This document shows positions 24,642-32,605 of a stretch of 64,000 bases of DNA, piece after piece. Position 1 is the stretch's first letter, and each line of letters opens with the position of its first letter. The notes under the pieces were generated by a model. That model was not told where the DNA came from. It was given only the letters and a program-made list of their open reading frames with translations, and searched no databases. The stretch spans positions 1 through 64,000 of the forward strand of contig JADLDR010000153.1 of NCBI GenBank assembly GCA_020846535.1, read 5' to 3'. Origin of the DNA: Armatimonadota bacterium (lineage in GTDB: Bacteria > Armatimonadota > JADLDR01). Both the position numbers and the translations under genes were made by a program.

Positions 24642-24686
24642 CCGGAAGGGTTCGAACCGAGCGTGGCCCTTCCGGGCCGCTCTTTT
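24642..24686 (+). terminator. Terminator-like hairpin between gcvH and gcvPA
   Basis: CCGGAAGGG pairs with CCCTTCCGG over a 16-base loop, with a T tract (TCTTTTT) several bases after the stem. It may lower gcvP transcription relative to gcvT and gcvH rather than end it, since gcvPA has little room for its own promoter. Confidence 0.4.
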
Positions 24687-24709
24687 TGGCGTTTTGGGAG
24701 GTAAGTATC

Positions 24710-26062
24710 GTGCGGTACGTCCCTCATACCGAGGCCGATGTGCAGGCCATGCTGGAAGCTATCGGCCTCCCTTCGCCTGACGCGCTTTTCGACGCGATTC
24801 CGGAAACGCTCCGGTTGCCTCCGGAGGCGCTGACACTCGAACCCGGCGCAGACGAGATGAGCCTCCGCCGGAGGATGCAGGCTCTAGCTGACCGGAACCA
24901 TCCCGCCGCCGACCGGCTCTGCTTGTTAGGGGCCGGGATATACGATCATTATATCCCGGCTGCCGTCCCGTTTCTCGCCGGACGCAGCGAGTTCGCCACC
25001 TCCTATACCCCCTATCAGCCGGAGATGAGCCAGGGATTGCTCCAGGGCCTTTATGAATACCAATCGATGACCGCCGCTCTCTACGGGATGGAGGTCAGCA
25101 ACGCCTCGATGTACGACGGGGCGACCGCGCTTGCTGAAGCGGTGCTGATGGCGGCGGACATCACCCGCCGCCCTGCCGTTATCGTCAGCCAAACCCTCTC
25201 CCCGCGCTATCGCGCCGTGCTACGGACCTATCTTGCCGGAACCGGCGTCCGGCTGGAAATCGTCCCGTATCGAGACGGCGCGACCGATATGGCGGCCCTG
25301 GCGTCGCTTGTCACGGATGAGACGGCCTGCGTGGTCAGCGCCTGGCCCAATTTCTTCGGCTGCCTGGAGCCTGTGGCGGAACAGGGGGCGCTTGCCCATG
25401 CTGCGGGGGCGCTGTCGGTGGTGGCGGCCCTGCCTGTGCCGCTGGGTCTTCTGCAACCGCCCGGAGGCATGGGTGCCGATATCGCGGTCGGGGAAGGGCA
25501 AGGGCTGGGCCTGCCGATGTCGTACGGCGGGCCGCTGCTGGGCCTTTTTTGTTGCCGGCGGGAGTACCTGCGAAAGATACCGGGCCGCATCGTCGGTGCC
25601 AGTGTGGACCGGGACGGGAAGCGGGCCTATACCCTGACATTGCAAACGCGGGAGCAACATATCAAGCGCGAGCGGGCGACCTCTAATATCTGTACCAGCC
25701 AGGCGCTATGCGCCATCGGGGCTGCGATCTATCTGGGCCTGATGGGCCCCGATGGGTTACGCCAGGCCGCCACCTTATGCCTCCAGGGATCCCACGCGCT
25801 TCTGAACCGTCTAGTTGAAGCTGGTATTGCGGAACCCTATTTTACCGCGCCGTTCTTTCATGAGGTGGCGCTTCGCGTCCGAGGCGACGTCGAGGCGCTC
25901 TGCCGCCGGATGGCGGAGTCGGGGATCGCGGCAGGCTATCCGCTGGGGCGGGATTATCCTGAGCTTGCCGACGGCCTGCTGGTCTGTGTCACCGAGAAAC
26001 GGACGCTGAGGGATATCGAGGTCTATGCGCGCTGTATGGCGGAAGGGGGAGGGGATGCTTGA
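24710..26062 (+). CDS. gcvPA: Glycine dehydrogenase (decarboxylating) subunit 1
   Basis: 450 residues, the N-terminal half of the split P protein. GTG start after GGGAGG. Characteristic stretches are YDHYIPAAVPFLAGRSEFAT, YTPYQPEMSQGLLQGLYEYQ, and SNASMYDGATALAEA in the PLP-fold core. With GcvPB it decarboxylates glycine using PLP and loads the aminomethyl group on GcvH. The two-subunit form is found in Firmicutes, Thermotogae, Archaea and several deep lineages. The stop overlaps the gcvPB start by eight bases. Confidence 0.95.
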   Translation: MRYVPHTEADVQAMLEAIGLPSPDALFDAIPETLRLPPEALTLEPGADEMSLRRRMQALADRNHPAADRLCLLGAGIYDHYIPAAVPFLAGRSEFATSYTPYQPEMSQGLLQGLYEYQSMTAALYGMEVSNASMYDGATALAEAVLMAADITRRPAVIVSQTLSPRYRAVLRTYLAGTGVRLEIVPYRDGATDMAALASLVTDETACVVSAWPNFFGCLEPVAEQGALAHAAGALSVVAALPVPLGLLQPPGGMGADIAVGEGQGLGLPMSYGGPLLGLFCCRREYLRKIPGRIVGASVDRDGKRAYTLTLQTREQHIKRERATSNICTSQALCAIGAAIYLGLMGPDGLRQAATLCLQGSHALLNRLVEAGIAEPYFTAPFFHEVALRVRGDVEALCRRMAESGIAAGYPLGRDYPELADGLLVCVTEKRTLRDIEVYARCMAEGGGDA

Positions 26063-27521
26063 TTTACTGAAAAACCGTCCGGAGTCGCCGACGCTCTTCG
26101 ATCTGAGCGTACCGGGCCGGAGCGGCGTTTGCTTGCCCGAATCCGACCCGGCCTATGAGCGGGCGGACGATCTCCTCGACCTCTCCATGCAGCGAGATCA
26201 TCTTTGCTTGCCGGCAGTGTCGGAACTGGAGAGCGTGCGGCATTGGGTGCATTTATCTCAGCGCAACTGGGCGATTGACGTGGGGTTCTATCCGCTGGGG
26301 TCGTGTACGATGAAGTATAACCCCAAGATTAACGAGGAAATCGCCTCGAATCCCCGATGGGCCGGGCTGCATCCTCTCCAACCGGACCGGGAAGCCCAGG
26401 GAATCTTAGCCGTTCTTTATGAAACGGAACGGATGCTGGAATCCATCGGAGGCATGGCTCGCGTCAGCCTGCTGCCTGCGGCGGGCGCGCAGGCGGAACT
26501 GATCGGGTTAATGCTGGTTCAGAAGTATCATGAGGAGCGTGGCGAACCGAACCGGAGTACCATTATCGTCCCGGATTCCTCTCACGGCACCAACCCGGCA
26601 TCAGCGGCCCGACTCGGATACAAGGTCGTCACCCTCCGATCCAACGAGTCCGGATGCGTGGATCCGGAGCGACTGGGGCCTGCGCTTCATGAACGAGTTG
26701 CTGCCGTGATGCTGACCAATCCCAATACGCTGGGCTTGTTCGAACGGGATATTGAAACGATTACGCGTATGGCGCATGAGACTGGGGCGCTTTGCTACTG
26801 CGACGGGGCCAATATGAATGCTATCATGGGGGTGGCCCGCCCTGGCGATATGGGTTTCGATCTCATGCATTTCAACCTGCACAAAACGTTTTCGACGCCG
26901 CATGGGGGGGGCGGGCCCGGCGCGGGAGCGATTGGCGTTCAACCGGCGTTGGAGCCGTTTTTGCCGGTCCCGCTCTTGAAGGAGGGGCTGGAAGGATATT
27001 CCTGGGATTACGACCGTCCTCGGAGCGTCGGCGCAGCGCATTCATTTTATGGGAACGTGTTAATCGCGCTGCGGGCCTATGTGTATCTCAAAATGCTGGG
27101 TCGGGATGGATTGCGCGATGCGGCGGAGAAAGCCGTCCTGAATGCGAGCTATCTCGCCAGCCGGATAGAGGGGCTGGAATTTCCTTATGGCCGCCGATGC
27201 ATGCATGAATGTGTCGCCAGCGCCAAGGGGATGCGAAAGCACGGCGTGCGGGCGCTGGATATCGCCAAACGGCTGATCGATCTTGGAGTCCATCCCTGCA
27301 CTGTATATTTTCCGCTCATTGTGGAAGAAGCTCTTATGATCGAGCCGACGGAGACCGAGGCGAAGTCCCGACTGGATGCCTTTATCGAGGCGTTGTCTGT
27401 TTGTGTCCACGAAGCGAATGCCGATCCGGGGAGGCTGAAGAATTCGCCGGCACACAGCGTGGTTCGGCGCATCGATGAGGCTGAAGCGGTGCGCCGGTGC
27501 GATGTCTGTTTCGGCGGATGA
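26055..27521 (+). CDS. gcvPB: Glycine dehydrogenase (decarboxylating) subunit 2
   Basis: 488 residues, the PLP-bearing subunit. The Schiff-base lysine is Lys277 in NLHKTFSTPHGGGGPG, and DSSHGTNPASAA and LGSCTMKYNP are further signatures. GGAAGGGGGAGG overlaps the end of gcvPA. It completes the gcvT-H-PA-PB set; the L protein (dihydrolipoamide dehydrogenase) is elsewhere. Codon use is a little less GC-rich than in the liv genes. Confidence 0.95.
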   Translation: MLDLLKNRPESPTLFDLSVPGRSGVCLPESDPAYERADDLLDLSMQRDHLCLPAVSELESVRHWVHLSQRNWAIDVGFYPLGSCTMKYNPKINEEIASNPRWAGLHPLQPDREAQGILAVLYETERMLESIGGMARVSLLPAAGAQAELIGLMLVQKYHEERGEPNRSTIIVPDSSHGTNPASAARLGYKVVTLRSNESGCVDPERLGPALHERVAAVMLTNPNTLGLFERDIETITRMAHETGALCYCDGANMNAIMGVARPGDMGFDLMHFNLHKTFSTPHGGGGPGAGAIGVQPALEPFLPVPLLKEGLEGYSWDYDRPRSVGAAHSFYGNVLIALRAYVYLKMLGRDGLRDAAEKAVLNASYLASRIEGLEFPYGRRCMHECVASAKGMRKHGVRALDIAKRLIDLGVHPCTVYFPLIVEEALMIEPTETEAKSRLDAFIEALSVCVHEANADPGRLKNSPAHSVVRRIDEAEAVRRCDVCFGG

Positions 27522-27568
27522 TTGCATTTGCCAGCAGGGAAATGATAGGTCTCATATAAAGGCATCTG

Positions 27569-27597
27569 TTGACTTGACATTTTGTTTATGGTATAGT
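27569..27597 (+). promoter_or_regulatory. Promoter of the CheY-like regulator
   Basis: Plus-strand TTGACT, 17-bp spacer, TATAGT, about 30 bp upstream of the start codon. A second TTGACA overlaps it but would leave only 12 bp. Confidence 0.7.
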
Positions 27598-27628
27598 AAT
27601 TCAAAGCAACGAAATGGAGGCATGTCGG

Positions 27629-28033
27629 ATGGCGAAGAAGATATTAGCTGTCGATGACGAGAAGCATATTGTCAGGCTGGTCCAGGTGAATTTGCAGCGT
27701 GCCGGTTATGAGGTGGTGACGGCCAATGACGGCAAAGAGGCCCTGGAAAAGGTCGAATCCGAGCGGCCCGACCTGGTGGTGCTTGATGTGATGATGCCTT
27801 ATATGGACGGGTTCGAGGTTCTTCGCAACCTGAGGTCCAATCCGTCGACGCGCGAACTGCCTGTCATCATGCTGACCGCTAAAGCGCAGGATGCCGATGT
27901 CTTCAAGGGGTGGCAGTCCGGGGTGGATTGTTATCTGACCAAGCCGTTCAACCCGATGGAACTGCTCAGTTTTGTGAAACGTATTTTCAAGGCGCAGGAA
28001 GAGGATCGAGGCGACAAGCGTTACGAGCTATAA
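27629..28033 (+). CDS. CheY-like response regulator
   Basis: A 134-residue single receiver domain with all switch residues: Asp9/Asp10, phosphoacceptor Asp53 (VVLDVMMP), Thr83 (MLTAK) and Lys105 (LTKPF). The ATG has GGAGG eight bases upstream. It has its own promoter and terminator, so it is monocistronic; no kinase lies beside it. This LDVMMPYMDGFEVL type is frequent among PilG/PilH-like and motility- or polarity-related receivers, which would suit the nearby PilT genes, but that is speculation. Confidence 0.9.
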   Translation: MAKKILAVDDEKHIVRLVQVNLQRAGYEVVTANDGKEALEKVESERPDLVVLDVMMPYMDGFEVLRNLRSNPSTRELPVIMLTAKAQDADVFKGWQSGVDCYLTKPFNPMELLSFVKRIFKAQEEDRGDKRYEL

Positions 28034-28052
28034 GCAAGGTTATCGAATCAGC

Positions 28053-28083
28053 AGAGGGTTGGCCTAAGCCAACCCTCTTTTTT
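28053..28083 (+). terminator. Intrinsic terminator of the CheY-like gene
   Basis: Perfect eleven-pair stem (AGAGGGTTGGC/GCCAACCCTCT) with a CTAA loop and six T residues; lies between the convergent regulator and rho genes. Confidence 0.9.
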
Positions 28084-28123
28084 ATGGGAGCGTTTGGTTC
28101 TGATAATGGATATTATGTTTACT

Positions 28124-29392
28124 TTAAGGTTCGAGAGAGGTGTTTTTAAGCGTCTTTTCGACAATCTGGAGGAATTGCACGTTGGATTCGGTATGTCGGA
28201 GGCGGTCGATCAGCAATTCTGTCGCCTGGATAATATCGAGACCGGCCAGGATGCGCTGTAACTGCCATACCTTTTTGAGGGTGTCTTCTTCGTAGAGAAG
28301 TTCGTCATGGCGCGTTCCGGATTTTTTGATGTCGATAGCCGGATAGATCCTCCGTTCTGTCAGGCTGCGGTCCAGGTGAAGTTCCATGTTGCCGGTTCCC
28401 TTGAATTCCTCGAAGATCATGTCGTCCATGCGGGAACCTGTTTCTACTAACGCTGTCGCCAGGACGGTCAGGCTTCCTCCTTCTTCGATGTTGCGGGCTG
28501 CGCCGAAGAATCGTTTCGGTTTGTATAGGGCGGATGGATCGAGCCCACCGGAGAGTGTTCGCCCACTCTGGCTGGTTGTCAGGTTGGCTGCTCTCGCCAG
28601 ACGGGTGAGACTGTCCAGGAGAATCACTACGTCTTTTTTTGATTCTACCAGGCGCTTTGCTTTTTCAAGGACGATCTCTTGAACGCGCATATGGTTTTCG
28701 GGCGGCTCGTCGAACGTGGAACTGACCACTTCTCCTTTTACGGAACGGCGTATGTCGGTCACTTCTTCGGGCCGTTCATCTATCAAAAGGACGATGATAT
28801 GAATTTCAGGGTGGTTTGTGCTGATGCTGTTGGCAATGGTTTTTAGGAAGGTCGTTTTGCCTGCTTTGGGCGGGGCGACGATAGTGCCCCGCTGCCCTTT
28901 GCCTATAGGGGCGATCAGGTCTATGATGCGAGCGGAGATGTTGTCGCGGGTCGTTTCGAGTTTGATACGTTCTCGTGGGTAGATCGGTGTTAGATCGTCG
29001 AAGTCGGTGCGGTGACGGATCGTTTCTGTGTCCAGGCTGTTGATGGCCTCTACTCGCAGTAAGCCATAGTATTTTTCGTTGTCTTTGGGGGGCCTTATTT
29101 GGCCGTACACTGTGTCTCCTGTTTTTAAGGCGAATTTTTTGATTTGTGTCTGGCCGATATAGATGTCGTGAGAGGTCGGCGCGAAGTTGCCATGTCTTAG
29201 AAAGCCGGAGCCTTCCGGGAGTATTTCTAGTACGCCTTCTCCGTAGAGTGTGCCTTGTTGCTGAGATTGTATTTGAAGGATGCGAAAAATCAGGTCTTGC
29301 CTTTTTAGAATGTGGATGTCTTCCAGGTTCAATTGTTCTGCGAGGTGTTGTAGTTGTTGGGTGCTTTTGGCTTCGAGTTCAGTAAGATCCAT
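28124..29392 (-). CDS. rho: Transcription termination factor Rho
   Basis: 422 residues. N-terminal helical Rho_N (1-45), cold-shock-like RNA-binding domain (about 48-115, with [10 protein letters not shown], the RNP-1-like face) and the ATPase core. Walker A is APPKAGKTT (173-181), Walker [15 protein letters not shown], followed by the Q-loop region [10 protein letters not shown] and the secondary RNA-binding [16 protein letters not shown]. It terminates transcripts as a hexameric RNA translocase. AAGGA precedes the ATG and a promoter lies upstream. The gene is markedly AT-richer than the gcv and liv genes and forms the left end of the AT-rich rho-mre block. Confidence 0.97.
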   Translation of the reverse strand: MDLTELEAKSTQQLQHLAEQLNLEDIHILKRQDLIFRILQIQSQQQGTLYGEGVLEILPEGSGFLRHGNFAPTSHDIYIGQTQIKKFALKTGDTVYGQIRPPKDNEKYYGLLRVEAINSLDTETIRHRTDFDDLTPIYPRERIKLETTRDNISARIIDLIAPIGKGQRGTIVAPPKAGKTTFLKTIANSISTNHPEIHIIVLLIDERPEEVTDIRRSVKGEVVSSTFDEPPENHMRVQEIVLEKAKRLVESKKDVVILLDSLTRLARAANLTTSQSGRTLSGGLDPSALYKPKRFFGAARNIEEGGSLTVLATALVETGSRMDDMIFEEFKGTGNMELHLDRSLTERRIYPAIDIKKSGTRHDELLYEEDTLKKVWQLQRILAGLDIIQATELLIDRLRHTESNVQFLQIVEKTLKNTSLEP

Positions 29393-29453
29393 GGTTTGTC
29401 CTTGTGTTGAGTGGTTGATGAGGGGTGAAAATGGAAATGTTTGTGGTGGTCTT

Positions 29454-29482
29454 ATTTTATCATAAATTTTGGAAGTTGTCCA
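29454..29482 (-). promoter_or_regulatory. Promoter of rho
   Basis: Minus-strand TGGACA, 17-bp spacer, TAAAAT, about 60 bp upstream of the rho start. Confidence 0.65.
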
Positions 29483-29490
29483 GTTGTGTT

Positions 29491-29970
29491 TCAGGCGCGA
29501 TTTTGTTTGGTGTTCAATTTGTGCCATGTTAGGATGAGTATGATTGTTATTATGTAGTTGGTTGTCGTTACACGGATGTAGTTTTGTATGAACCAATGGG
29601 AGGGGTGAGGGCCTGTTGCGATGCCGTAGCAGAGTTGAATTATGCTGTGGAGGATGAATGGGCGTGCCAGGTTGAATAAAGGTGTGCTGAGGAATAATTG
29701 TGAGGTTATATTGAACATGAGAAGCAGGAAAATTCTTGTGAGGATGATTGCGTTTGTATAGAATTGGGGGAAGAGGAGGTCTGTGACTAGCGATGTAATG
29801 GTTGCTTGAGTAGGTGTTTTGTTGAAATAGAATAGGGTGATTAGTATGCAGATTGTTATGTCTGGGTATATTTGAAGTCTAATCCTATGTATAATGTATG
29901 TTGATGCACTTGCTATGAGAAATATGAGAATAATATCAAGCGTTGATTCTATGCGGTGGTTGTTTGTCAT
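29491..29970 (-). CDS. mreD: Rod shape-determining protein MreD
   Basis: A 159-residue hydrophobic protein with about five membrane segments and the low complexity (Ile, Thr, Leu) typical of MreD. Identification rests on size, topology and position after mreC, since MreD is poorly conserved. Segments such as QATITSLVTDLLFP resemble the MreD core. The start overlaps the mreC stop (ATGA). It links MreC to the elongasome at the inner membrane. Base composition is the most AT-rich of the window, and the coding strand is strikingly rich in A and C. Confidence 0.85.
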   Translation of the reverse strand: MTNNHRIESTLDIILIFLIASASTYIIHRIRLQIYPDITICILITLFYFNKTPTQATITSLVTDLLFPQFYTNAIILTRIFLLLMFNITSQLFLSTPLFNLARPFILHSIIQLCYGIATGPHPSHWFIQNYIRVTTTNYIITIILILTWHKLNTKQNRA

Positions 29971-30656
29971 TCTTGTTTGGTTGTTGGGTGTTCGTATGAT
30001 TCTAGAATGAGGATATAAGGTGATGTTGGGTCGAATGTTGCTATAGGCGAAACTTGATATTCTGATTTGCGCGTTTGGGGCGATGTGATGCGTCCAATTG
30101 GTAGTGATTTTGGTTTGGTGAAGAGTGTAAGTAGGTATTCTTGATGTAAAGGTTTTTTGCTTGTGGTTAGTGCTTTGAAAATTGTAGATGTGTGTGTTCC
30201 TGTTAGAATTCCTTTGATTTTTGTGTGTGCTGTTATGCAAGGGATTTGTGTATTAGGATTATTGAGTAGGGAAATCAGGCTTGTTTTTGACTGTGTTGTT
30301 ATTATTTGGCCTATGATTCCATTTTCGTTTAGTGCAATTGAGGAAGAGGCGATGTTGTCCTTATTGCCTTTGTCAATTATTAGCGTGTTGGACCATGATA
30401 GCGGTTTGAATGCGATGATTTGTGCTGAAAGTGTGGTTGCTTTGATGTCTTGTTGTAATTTGAGTAGTTTTTTTAAGTGGGTGTTCTCCTGGTATAGACT
30501 GGAATTTATAATGCTAATTTGAAGGGGTTCGCGAGGTTTGGTGGTACTCAGTGTGTTGTATAGGGAAAGTGGTTGTGGGTATTTTATATCGTTAGAGACA
30601 AGTGAGGCTATGAAGACCAGGATAAAGAAGGATTTTATTAGTGTTTTGTAGGGCAT
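29967..30656 (-). CDS. mreC: Rod shape-determining protein MreC
   Basis: 229 residues: a membrane anchor at about 5-22 (LIKSFFILVFIASLV), a coiled-coil stretch (SLYQENTHLKKLLKLQQ) and two beta-barrel halves of the periplasmic MreC domain, with NTLIIDKGNKDNI and GIIGQIITTQSKTSLISLL matching the conserved NGV-GIVGQV core of the family. It bridges MreB/RodZ inside to PBP2/RodA outside. It is at the short end for MreC, and the C-terminal barrel is abbreviated. Two bases separate it from the mreB stop. Confidence 0.9.
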   Translation of the reverse strand: MPYKTLIKSFFILVFIASLVSNDIKYPQPLSLYNTLSTTKPREPLQISIINSSLYQENTHLKKLLKLQQDIKATTLSAQIIAFKPLSWSNTLIIDKGNKDNIASSSIALNENGIIGQIITTQSKTSLISLLNNPNTQIPCITAHTKIKGILTGTHTSTIFKALTTSKKPLHQEYLLTLFTKPKSLPIGRITSPQTRKSEYQVSPIATFDPTSPYILILESYEHPTTKQE

Positions 30657-30658
30657 TC

Positions 30659-31714
30659 TTAGTGTTCAGAATGTCTCAGTAGCATTGTTTTGAATTCTGA
30701 ATTGTGTTCGGATTCGTCGAGTATTTTAGCTGTGCCTAAGACTACAGCTCCCAGTGGATCCGGGGATATGTGTGTTTTGATGTGGGTTTTGGAGGAGATG
30801 AGTGTGTCGATTCCTTTTAATAGACTTCCTCCACCGGAAAGTGTAATTCCGTGTTCCATTATGTCTGATGCCAGTTCGGGTGGCGTGTGTTCTAGGCAGG
30901 ATTCTATTGTGTGGACGATTTCGTTGAGAGGTTCTGTGATGGCTTCCCTGATCTCGCCTGAGTGTAGTTTTATTGCTTGTGGTAGGCCTGAAAAAAGATC
31001 GCGGCCTCGGATCACTATTTCTGTTTCGTTGCTACATGGATAGGCGCTTCCGGTTGAGATTTTGATTTCTTCTGCGGTTCTTGATCCGATAAGTAGGTTG
31101 TAGGAGCGGCGAATATAGGATTCTATGGCTTCGTCGATTTCGTCTCCTGCTGTTCGCAGAGACTCATGGTTGACTATGCCTCCTAGTGAGATGACGGCTA
31201 CCTCTGTGGTTCCTCCTCCTATGTCTACAATCATATTTCCTGTGGGGTCGGCTACCGGTAGGTCGGAGCCTATGGCGGCTGCCATGGGTTCTTCTATTAG
31301 AAAAGTATGTTTGGCCCCGGCTTTTTGAGAGGCTTCTTTGATCGCCATTTTTTCGACTTCTGTGATGCCTGATGGTATGCCTATGATTACGGTTGCTTGG
31401 GATAGAAAGGTATGGTGGTGGATGATTTTGTGAATGAAGTATTTGAGCATTCTGTGGGTTTGGTTGAAGTCAGCGATTACGCCGTCTTTAAGGGGTCTAG
31501 TGGCGATGATGTTAGCGGGCGTTCTTCCTAGCATCCGTTTGGCTTCAGAGCCAACAGCAAGAATGCTGTTGTCTATTTTGTCGATAGCAATGACGGAAGG
31601 TTCTCTGAGGAGTATACCTTTGCCTCGGAGATGAACTAGGGTGTTGGCAGTGCCTAAGTCAATGCCTAGATGCTTTGGTAGAAATGGGGAAAAGAGGCTT
31701 TGGAGCATTTTCAT
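30659..31714 (-). CDS. mreB: Rod shape-determining protein MreB
   Basis: 351 residues, bacterial actin that positions lateral wall synthesis. Phosphate-1 loop DLGTANT (19-25), the GEPSVIAI-like block REPSVIAID, phosphate-2 DIGGGTTEVAVISLGG and the adenosine loop GITLSGGGSLLKGI are intact. The start codon ATG AAA ATG lies in the right arm of a perfect 38-bp palindrome, and a TGnTATAAT element ends six bases before it, so the mRNA is predicted to be leaderless. A second ATG two codons in is an alternative start. It heads mreB-mreC-mreD, which is followed by rho with its own promoter. Confidence 0.96.
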   Translation of the reverse strand: MKMLQSLFSPFLPKHLGIDLGTANTLVHLRGKGILLREPSVIAIDKIDNSILAVGSEAKRMLGRTPANIIATRPLKDGVIADFNQTHRMLKYFIHKIIHHHTFLSQATVIIGIPSGITEVEKMAIKEASQKAGAKHTFLIEEPMAAAIGSDLPVADPTGNMIVDIGGGTTEVAVISLGGIVNHESLRTAGDEIDEAIESYIRRSYNLLIGSRTAEEIKISTGSAYPCSNETEIVIRGRDLFSGLPQAIKLHSGEIREAITEPLNEIVHTIESCLEHTPPELASDIMEHGITLSGGGSLLKGIDTLISSKTHIKTHISPDPLGAVVLGTAKILDESEHNSEFKTMLLRHSEH

Positions 31715-31740
31715 GCTATAATTATAGCATGAAAATGCTC
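31703..31740. promoter_or_regulatory. Perfect 38-bp palindrome with divergent extended -10 promoters over the mreB start
   Basis: GAGCATTTTCATGCTATAAT is followed by its exact reverse complement, sharing the central TATAATTATA. Each strand reads TGC-TATAAT (an extended -10) followed after six bases by ATG AAA ATG CTC. On the minus strand those are the first four codons of mreB. On the plus strand they begin a six-codon reading frame ending in TGA. No -35 box is evident. Confidence 0.8.
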
Positions 31741-32008
31741 TTGAATTGATGAAAGTAACTTATTGGAAAATGGAAGTGATAGAATTTGATCTTTGGTTTT
31801 TGTTAATTCAGACCATCAATTAGATGCGAACTTTCCTGGATGATGGGTGGAGATTGGGGGAGAAGCACTCCCCGGCGTTGTCTAGCGGACCGCGTTCTCC
31901 AGCAGGTAGGCATAACGGCCGGATCAGTTCCGCCGCCGCGACCCGGCAACGCCTGCCGGGTCGCGGGACCCAGACTGTGAGGGGTGCTGATGATGGGCTC
32001 AAACCGCT
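31741..32008. other. Intergenic region between rpmA and mreB with a strong hairpin
   Basis: The half next to mreB is AT-rich and unstructured. The half next to rpmA is GC-rich and holds a perfect thirteen-pair hairpin at 31936-31966 (CCGCGACCCGGCA/TGCCGGGTCGCGG, five-base loop), a smaller GGGGAG/CTCCCC hairpin near 31857-31875, and two direct copies of GATGATGGG (about 31840 and 31991). Neither hairpin has a T tract, so these are not simple terminators. Short open frames in the region show no protein-like composition. It could be a structured RNA on either strand, but I cannot match it to a known RNA family. Confidence 0.45.
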
Positions 32009-32266
32009 TTAGTTTTGCTGCTCGTAAACGCTCACGCAACGCTTTCCGGCCAACGATTCGAAACAAACCCATCCATCGATTAAAGCGAACAGAGTGTGAT
32101 CTCTGCCGATCCCCACATTCCGTCCTGGAGCAAGCCGAGTGCCTCGCTGACGAACCAAAATGGAGCCGGAGGATACCGGCTGACCAGCATATTCTTTGAC
32201 TCCAAGCCGCTTCGGCTTGGAGTCTCTGCCATTACGGGAACTCCCCATTCCTTTTTTGTGCGCCAT
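32009..32266 (-). CDS. rpmA: 50S ribosomal protein L27
   Basis: 85 residues: [20 protein letters not shown], then the [20 protein letters not shown] core and [19 protein letters not shown], all standard L27. L27's N-terminus reaches the peptidyl transferase centre; there is no cleavable extension here, and the protein starts directly with MAHKKG. GGAG precedes the start. Third gene of the RNase E/G-rplU-rpmA operon, with 13 bp after rplU. Confidence 0.97.
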   Translation of the reverse strand: MAHKKGMGSSRNGRDSKPKRLGVKEYAGQPVSSGSILVRQRGTRLAPGRNVGIGRDHTLFALIDGWVCFESLAGKRCVSVYEQQN

Positions 32267-32279
32267 TACGATCTCCTAT

Positions 32280-32570
32280 CTAGGCCACTACAGACAAAAG
32301 GGCCTGGCGTGACCGATAACCAAACTTCGTCCGCTCATTATTCTTCGGCTTATAGGTAAAGCCAACAATCTTTGGCCCCTTACGAACATCCACCACCCGC
32401 ACCAGTATGTCCGTGGGAACCAAAGATAACGCATTGCCCTCTTCATCCCAACTGGACAAACAAGAAACAGTTAACATCTCACCCGGAACACCCACAACAT
32501 CAGTTACCCAAAAGGATGCCCCTTTAGATACACAATATTGCTTTCCTCCCACCCGAAGAACATACTTCAT
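32280..32570 (-). CDS. rplU: 50S ribosomal protein L21
   Basis: 96 residues. The N-terminal YVLRVGGKQYCVSKG and the C-terminal PKIVGFTYKPKNNERTKFGY blocks match L21, a 23S rRNA-binding protein. It is slightly short and its C-terminal basic loop is less basic than usual (NNERTK rather than KNYRRK). GGAGGTCGTGG precedes the ATG. Normal gene order between the ribonuclease and L27. Confidence 0.94.
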   Translation of the reverse strand: MKYVLRVGGKQYCVSKGASFWVTDVVGVPGEMLTVSCLSSWDEEGNALSLVPTDILVRVVDVRKGPKIVGFTYKPKNNERTKFGYRSRQALLSVVA

Positions 32571-32605
32571 CCACGACCTCCTTCTTTCTTCATTCTAATT
32601 CGATA

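Noticed and set aside
24642-24686. Treating the gcvH-gcvPA hairpin as a full operon end
   Set aside because: The T tract is offset from the stem, and the four gcv genes are functionally inseparable, so partial attenuation is the most that can be claimed.
31803-32072. Small minus-strand frames between rpmA and mreB
   Set aside because: They run across the GC hairpin, overlap rpmA, have no ribosome site and no protein-like pattern. Structured RNA or spacer is more likely.
31703-32300. A dif site or replication terminus motif
   Set aside because: The skew flips here, but neither the 38-bp palindrome nor the spacer matches the XerC/XerD half-site pattern.
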